NCBI GenBank assembly: GCA_938049385.1
Contig: CALIBQ010000003.1
Span: forward strand, 1 to 64,000
Source: an uncultured Anaerolineae bacterium
GTDB taxonomy: Bacteria > Chloroflexota > Anaerolineae > JACIWP01
Length of the DNA stretch: 64,000 nucleotides
Direction of reading: 5' to 3'
Both the position numbers and the translations under genes were made by a program. Position 1 is the stretch's first letter, and each line of letters starts with the position of its first letter. Below are positions 58,401 through 64,000 of this stretch, piece after piece. Under the pieces are notes generated by a model, which worked only from the letters and a program-made list of their open reading frames with translations, searched no databases and was not told where the DNA came from.

Positions 58401-58938
58401 GCACACCGCCACGCCCACGCCGGCCAGCACCGCCACGCCCACGCCGGCCGCCCCAGCAACCGCCACGCCCACGCCGCAGTCCACGCCGGTGCTTATCCGC
58501 ATCAACGCCGGCGGCCCGGACTGGACCGACCCCAACAATAGCCCCTGGTCGGCGGACCAGTACTTCACCGGCGGTCGGACCTACTGCCCTGGCACGAGGG
58601 ACCCCATCGGCGGCACCAATATGGACGATATGCTACGCTGTTACCGTACGGGAGGCTCCTTCGAGTACCAGTTCACCGGGCTCGAGAACGGCACCTACAC
58701 CATCAACCTGTGGTTTGTGGAGCCTTGGTGGACGGCCAGCGGCAAGCGCCAGTTCAAGGTGCTCATCAACGGCCAGCGGGTGCTGAACTACTTCGACATC
58801 TTTGCCCAGGCCGGCCATGACTACAAGCTGACCAAGTCCTTCACCGCCAGCGTCACCAACGGCACACTGAAGATCAGCTTCGTGGCGCAGAAGGACAACG
58901 CCATCGTCAGCGGCATCGTGGTGCGCAAAGCACAGTAA
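55402..58938 (+). CDS. Giant TadG-like surface protein with duplicated modules and a malectin-like tip
   Basis: An 1178-residue protein. GGAGGGG precedes the ATG. Residues 10-60 are a TadG/TadE-like membrane anchor (QRGQSIVIVAMAMIVLLIFGAFATDLSFAFFQRRAMQNAADAGALAGARAL), given here as a position range only in sense: hydrophobic helix at about 13-35 then the NAADAGALAGA signature. An exported region to about 365 follows. Pro/Thr linkers at about 505-540, 655-690, 835-880 and 995-1028 separate a DUF11-like domain, two copies of one module (541-651; 879-993), and a central Ig-like region. Residues 1030-1178 resemble malectin, a sugar-binding fold. It is probably a long surface adhesin. Confidence 0.82.
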   Translation: MNERSLQRQRGQSIVIVAMAMIVLLIFGAFATDLSFAFFQRRAMQNAADAGALAGARALGLYQLDPTAPTMTSDDLFMIIQEFAARNKAKYVEAYYTAPGGVRVAPIRPGSGSPVPKSGVTGVEVIASTDFSSFFARVLGYDILQAKAQAGAAYGTAVTAKNVVPIAVHERFVQVGQEATIYDRNLASGNADTGWLALTCRYPSYGTYCTPTNPALRDWTAGGYPGIVRVPSQVSGTPDHDFWGNVGVLRPGDVVILPVFNNVYHYTTYAKCNPTYVAQYGSYECWANEEFGGVTPVYTTKPQYENFYFYNLVSFAAFEVHSVGGDSISGKFIPYSVEGDWINPTSYGVFVVKLTDNKGMPTPVLPTATPPGGQQCDASISLVFTPQTCSDCGTFTYNLTVQNLGSNGSARDLTVHIYATSGEQWIQSISPEIWNVGSLAPGEVKTQQVVVTMIPDWMDLPPEGPAFGTELKLEARIIAEGCRPEHNIGRRDTATGVKDAACRPPAPTPVVTETITPAVTPSYTETPEPTPTPTLGPCGNGHLVELISTSFNGQDTTFTYRVTSGRQPSISNWVLSLPDSIRPTDIVGASEPYEFVMSDPNSGLRGVKFDRGYNDNETRVVTITFRGYHETQERQYSIKAGTNVYYCWVPGPTGALAPVETPTPTNSPVPPNPATPTPTNTPIPGGEDVWVTDWSGSFLNSGHRYTSIPLCQYQAGWVVVTGTLSIEPPGAKAYLQRSWRVVHPNTPEICPSEAPNCNEMQYEEPELIRGDTQFTMRAWWPGIRPTDQVVEIQYGVNILDVNGNPIHEGIGMYVYWYPWVCTPASLTPTPTRTLPPAETPTPTFTPEPTNTPTPTFTPTPIPPNTVVPTVGPSPTPLPGGYNVVFLGSVFDGTNTKFRYRVTSGSKPAISNWVLSMGNCITAGDIVAASEAYEFVSPDPNSGLRGVKFTNGYSDGEKRNVWVTVRGYWELESRQYSIKAGTKMMYGTVAGPACAAVPTPTHTATPTPASTATPTPAAPATATPTPQSTPVLIRINAGGPDWTDPNNSPWSADQYFTGGRTYCPGTRDPIGGTNMDDMLRCYRTGGSFEYQFTGLENGTYTINLWFVEPWWTASGKRQFKVLINGQRVLNYFDIFAQAGHDYKLTKSFTASVTNGTLKISFVAQKDNAIVSGIVVRKAQ

Positions 58939-58960
58939 GTCCACCGCTCCCACCACATCG

Positions 58961-58997
58961 TCACAGGGCCGCGTCCATCAAAGACGCGGCCTTGTGA
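58961..58997. terminator. Strong bidirectional hairpin between the TadG-like and lysX genes
   Basis: TCACAGGGCCGCGTC, a 7-base loop, GACGCGGCCTTGTGA: 15 base pairs with one G-T, then CTTTCT. It separates convergent genes and probably serves both. Confidence 0.75.
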
Positions 58998-59042
58998 CTT
59001 TCTGCAAAGGAAATGCGTTGAGTATTTTTTCGCACTATTTCA

Positions 59043-59942
59043 TTATTGTAATGTTCCGGAGAAAACCATCGTAGAGGCCGGCTGGCCTTCCACCTCCCCG
59101 CGCGCCACCCGAAGCACATAGTCAATCACCCGGGCAGGGATATTCACGCCGGTCGTGTGAATGCTGTTCCTGAATTCCATGGTGTAGTTCACCTCGTTGA
59201 CCAGCAGGCCGCGATCTTCATCCTCCAGGATGTCAATCGCCAGCACACCGCCGCCCACAGCGCGCGCTGCCGCTCGGCTCAACGCATCCAGCTCCGGCGT
59301 CACTGGACAGTTGGATGCCCGCCCCCCGCGCGCCGTGTTGGTGATCCAGTGCTCCGATGTCCGGTAGATGGCGCAGATAGTCTCATCGCCCACCACGAAG
59401 GAGCGGATATCACGCCCAGGCTTGCGGATGTATTCCTGGATGTAAAAGATAGAGTGAAGGAAATTGCCCAACGTCGCCTTATGCTGGATGACCGCCTCCG
59501 CCGCGTCGCGGTCGTTGATCTTCACCACCATGCGCCCCCAGGAACCCACGACCGGCTTGATGACCACCGGGTAGCCCATTTGCTCGATGGCCTCGAGCGC
59601 GGACTCCTCGGTGAAGGCAATAACGGTGCGCGGGGTGGGAACGCCGGCGCGGATCAGGGCGCTCGTCGTCATGAACTTGCTCCCGCAAATCTGCGCCACC
59701 TCCCAGCGGTTGACCGTAGGGATGCCCCAATCCTGAAACACCCGCAGGGCATGCTCCGCCCGGGAATGCTGGATGCACCGTTCCAGTATCACATCCCAGC
59801 GCCGCATAGGCTGATCCATGGGCAGGATGATCTGCCGGTCATCAATCAGCTCGAAATCCAGGCCCCGGCGTTCCATCTCATCCGCCAGGAGCTTCTCCTC
59901 CGCCCGCACTCGCGAGAGCAACATACCGATTTTCACAGCCAT
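59043..59942 (-). CDS. lysX: LysX, alpha-aminoadipate-LysW ligase
   Basis: A 299-residue ATP-grasp ligase; ATG 59942 with GGGGAGG upstream. Motifs: [20 protein letters not shown] at the N-terminus, [41 protein letters not shown] (ATP-grasp), [21 protein letters not shown] and [20 protein letters not shown] (metal and ATP ligands, with the N-x-N signature that separates LysX-type from RimK-type enzymes). LysX attaches alpha-aminoadipate to the C-terminal Glu of the carrier LysW, protecting its amino group during lysine synthesis. LysW is not encoded in this window. Overlaps the upstream dehydrogenase gene by 10 bases. Confidence 0.9.
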   Translation of the reverse strand: MAVKIGMLLSRVRAEEKLLADEMERRGLDFELIDDRQIILPMDQPMRRWDVILERCIQHSRAEHALRVFQDWGIPTVNRWEVAQICGSKFMTTSALIRAGVPTPRTVIAFTEESALEAIEQMGYPVVIKPVVGSWGRMVVKINDRDAAEAVIQHKATLGNFLHSIFYIQEYIRKPGRDIRSFVVGDETICAIYRTSEHWITNTARGGRASNCPVTPELDALSRAAARAVGGGVLAIDILEDEDRGLLVNEVNYTMEFRNSIHTTGVNIPARVIDYVLRVARGEVEGQPASTMVFSGTLQ

Positions 59943-61156
59943 GCCTGCCTCCCCAGCGATCCAGGATAATTGAATTGAAAGCGCCGGCCCCGCACCGCCG
60001 GCCGCGGCGCCTCCCCCGCCGGCGGGGGATCCAACAGCAAACCCTCGCCTATCGTGCACTCCAGCTCATGATGCGCCGAGGCGTACCATGCGCCCTTGGC
60101 GCCCGAATCACCAGACGAAGATTGTGCGGCGTCGGCATACCATCGGCCGGCCGCCAGCTCCCCAACGACATCCCGCACAAAGGCCGTCACCTGGGCAGTG
60201 GTCGCCTGGCCGCCCAGGTCCGGCGTCACCACACCGCGGCGCAGTGCGGTCTCGACCCCCTGCACCAGCCAGCCGGCGGCCTCGCTCTCGCCCAAGTACG
60301 ACAGCATCATCGAAGCGGCCAGGATGGCGGCCATGGGGTTGGCGATGCCTTTGCCGGCAATGTCCGGCGCCGATCCGTGCACCGGCTCAAATATGGCGGT
60401 GGAATCCCCCAAATTGGCGGACGGTGCCAGGCCCATCCCACCGCAAACCGCCGCCGCCTCATCCGAAAGGATATCGCCGAACATATTGGTTGTCACAACA
60501 ACATCGAAGGACTGCGGATCATGCACCAGGCGCATCGCCATGGCATCCACCAGTACCTCTTCCACCTGCAGGCCAGGGAACCCGCCAGCGACCTCGCGGA
60601 CCGCATCGCGAAACAGGCCGCAGGTAAGCGGCAAGATATTCGCCTTGTGCACGATCGTCAGCTTGCGCCGGCGGCCCATCGCCAGCCGGCAGGCCGCTCG
60701 GGCGACGCGTTCCGATGCCTGCCGCGTGATGACGCGCTGGGCAACGGCGCGTTCCCCTTCCAGATGCTCCTGCTGGACGTACAGGTCCTCCGTGTTCTCT
60801 CGCACGATAAGCAGGTCCACATCCTGGGGCACGCCGGCCAGCGGCCAGGAACGCGCCGGCCGCAGGTTGGCGTACAGATTGAACTCCCGCCGCAGTGCCA
60901 CGATAGGACTGCGGTAGCCATCCACGCGCCGGCCGGTGGGAGAGGAAACCGCCCCGAACAGGGTCGCATCCGCCTGGCGCACGGCCTGGATGGTTTCCTC
61001 CGGCAGGGCGGTGCCGAATTCCTCGAAACATGCCCAGCCGGCCTCCGCAAAATGGAAATTGAGCTCCAACCCCGTGGCGCGCAGGACCTCGATAGCCGCC
61101 GGCACTACCTCCCGGCCGATGCCGTCACCTGGAATGACGCAAATCCGATAGCCCAT
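59933..61156 (-). CDS. Homoisocitrate/isocitrate-type dehydrogenase with C-terminal extension
   Basis: A 407-residue enzyme of the isopropylmalate/isocitrate dehydrogenase family. ATG 61156 has GAGGAGGTG upstream. Motifs: [30 protein letters not shown] (substrate and specificity loop), [33 protein letters not shown] (metal Asp residues) and [19 protein letters not shown]. Context and the loop fit homoisocitrate dehydrogenase (homoisocitrate to 2-oxoadipate). The core ends near residue 340 ([12 protein letters not shown]); about 65 residues follow with no recognised homologue, rich in Ser/Gly and then basic. That tail may be an artefact of a frameshift or a true addition. Confidence 0.87.
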   Translation of the reverse strand: MGYRICVIPGDGIGREVVPAAIEVLRATGLELNFHFAEAGWACFEEFGTALPEETIQAVRQADATLFGAVSSPTGRRVDGYRSPIVALRREFNLYANLRPARSWPLAGVPQDVDLLIVRENTEDLYVQQEHLEGERAVAQRVITRQASERVARAACRLAMGRRRKLTIVHKANILPLTCGLFRDAVREVAGGFPGLQVEEVLVDAMAMRLVHDPQSFDVVVTTNMFGDILSDEAAAVCGGMGLAPSANLGDSTAIFEPVHGSAPDIAGKGIANPMAAILAASMMLSYLGESEAAGWLVQGVETALRRGVVTPDLGGQATTAQVTAFVRDVVGELAAGRWYADAAQSSSGDSGAKGAWYASAHHELECTIGEGLLLDPPPAGEAPRPAVRGRRFQFNYPGSLGRQAWL

Positions 61157-61167
61157 TCCGCACCTCC

Positions 61168-61668
61168 TCAGCCGGCCGACTGGCCGGGCAGACGCCCATA
61201 GCGGCGGAAATATGCCGTCGTACCGCCGGCCTCCCAAATCTCCCGCACGAAAGCCGGCGGCGGTTTCAGAAGATATTCCTGGCCGGCCTCCGTGACCACC
61301 ACATACCGCGACATGTCCAGCGTCACTTCCTGCCCATCGCGCAGGACACTCGTCAAATCCGCCTCAAACAGGGGAATACCCAGGTTTAGCGCGTTGCGAA
61401 AGAAGATGCGGGCAAAGCTCGGCGCGATGATGGCGCCGATGCCGCACAGCTTGAGCGCCTTGGGCGCATACTCGCGCGAGGAGCCGCACCCGAAATTGGC
61501 GCCGGCGACGATAATATCCCCTGGACGCACCTCCCGCGCGAACTCCGGCCGGGCTTCAATAAAAGCATGCTTGGGCAGTTCCGCCTCGGAAGTCATGTAC
61601 GGGGCATAGCGCCCCGGCACGATCTGGTCGGTATCCACATCCTCACCAAACAACCACACCCGTGCCAT
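61168..61668 (-). CDS. lysU: Homoaconitase small subunit
   Basis: A 166-residue protein of the LeuD/HacB type: VWLFGEDVDTDQIVPGRYAPYMTS, GDIIVAGANFGCGSSREYAPKAL (Ser-rich loop of the substrate site), and ARIFFRNALNLGIPLFEA. Pairs with the large subunit to convert homocitrate to homoisocitrate through homoaconitate. The loop after DTDQI (PYMTSE) differs from leucine-type enzymes and may set specificity. It follows the large subunit by 16 bases and precedes the dehydrogenase by 11. Confidence 0.87.
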   Translation of the reverse strand: MARVWLFGEDVDTDQIVPGRYAPYMTSEAELPKHAFIEARPEFAREVRPGDIIVAGANFGCGSSREYAPKALKLCGIGAIIAPSFARIFFRNALNLGIPLFEADLTSVLRDGQEVTLDMSRYVVVTEAGQEYLLKPPPAFVREIWEAGGTTAYFRRYGRLPGQSAG

Positions 61669-61684
61669 TTTCCCTCCTCCTTGC

Positions 61685-64000
<2,316 letters not shown>

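Noticed and set aside
55417-58404. 995-codon open frame antisense to the TadG-like gene
   Set aside because: A shadow frame; the sense strand has clear TadG, linker and malectin-like domains and a ribosome site, and the antisense product has no recognisable domain.
59975-61201. 408-codon plus-strand frame antisense to the dehydrogenase gene
   Set aside because: The minus-strand protein has all motifs of the isocitrate/isopropylmalate dehydrogenase family.

Overview
This window is high-GC bacterial DNA that most resembles a Chloroflexota (Anaerolineae-like) genome, probably from a thermophile. The pointers are secreted proteins with long Thr/Pro-rich linkers ending in an LPLIYR-type tail, TadE/TadG surface genes, an archaeal-type protein disulfide oxidoreductase, and a lysine operon of the alpha-aminoadipate (LysW carrier) type. 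The hexamer GCCGGC is extremely frequent throughout. This assignment is inference; no marker gene settles it.

Layout, left to right. 1-282: a partial IS481-type transposase. 0.5-7.2 kb: secreted multidomain proteins and an ECF sigma / FecR-type anti-sigma / DUF5666 operon. 7.4-9.8 kb: a family 1 glycosidase coupled to a BioB-like radical SAM enzyme. 9.9-10.3 kb: a promoter, two tRNA-Ser genes, one tRNA-Arg(GCG) and a terminator. 10.4-16 kb: a cytidine deaminase-like gene, a SmtB/CzrA-type repressor with its Zn/Cd P-type ATPase (each with an inverted-repeat operator), and a K+ channel-like protein. 16-27 kb: a surface-polysaccharide locus of two divergent operons (glycosyltransferases, GtrA, O-antigen ligase, Wzx flippase, a phosphatase-fold protein, a nucleotidyltransferase and a B12 radical SAM protein). 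27-33 kb: tatA, a disulfide oxidoreductase under CsoR/CstR-like operators, a HypE-like gene behind a leader-peptide/attenuator region, a small cytochrome pair and a hydantoinase-family gene. 33-39.5 kb: a chemotaxis-type operon (receiver-ParA ATPase, CheR, CheW, CheY, CheB, CheA) flanked by two inverted copies of a small repeat element. 40-51 kb: an EF-G paralogue, a histidine kinase, an XRE regulator, tlyA, cinA-like, ThiF-like, GNAT, CpXC and TlpA-like genes. 51.5-59 kb: a pseudo-kinase / response regulator / kinase operon followed by TadE, TadE and a giant TadG-like protein with a malectin-like tip. 59-64 kb: the lysine operon on the minus strand, running off the right edge inside homocitrate synthase.

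Genes are densely packed, with many 4-bp ATGA stop/start overlaps indicating translational coupling. The most unusual items are the leader peptide with a self-complementary Shine-Dalgarno and terminator (about 29.15-29.39 kb), the inverted repeat pair around the chemotaxis operon, the pseudo-kinase operon next to the Tad/malectin genes, the CheB with a degenerate receiver domain, and the HIP1-like abundance of GCCGGC.
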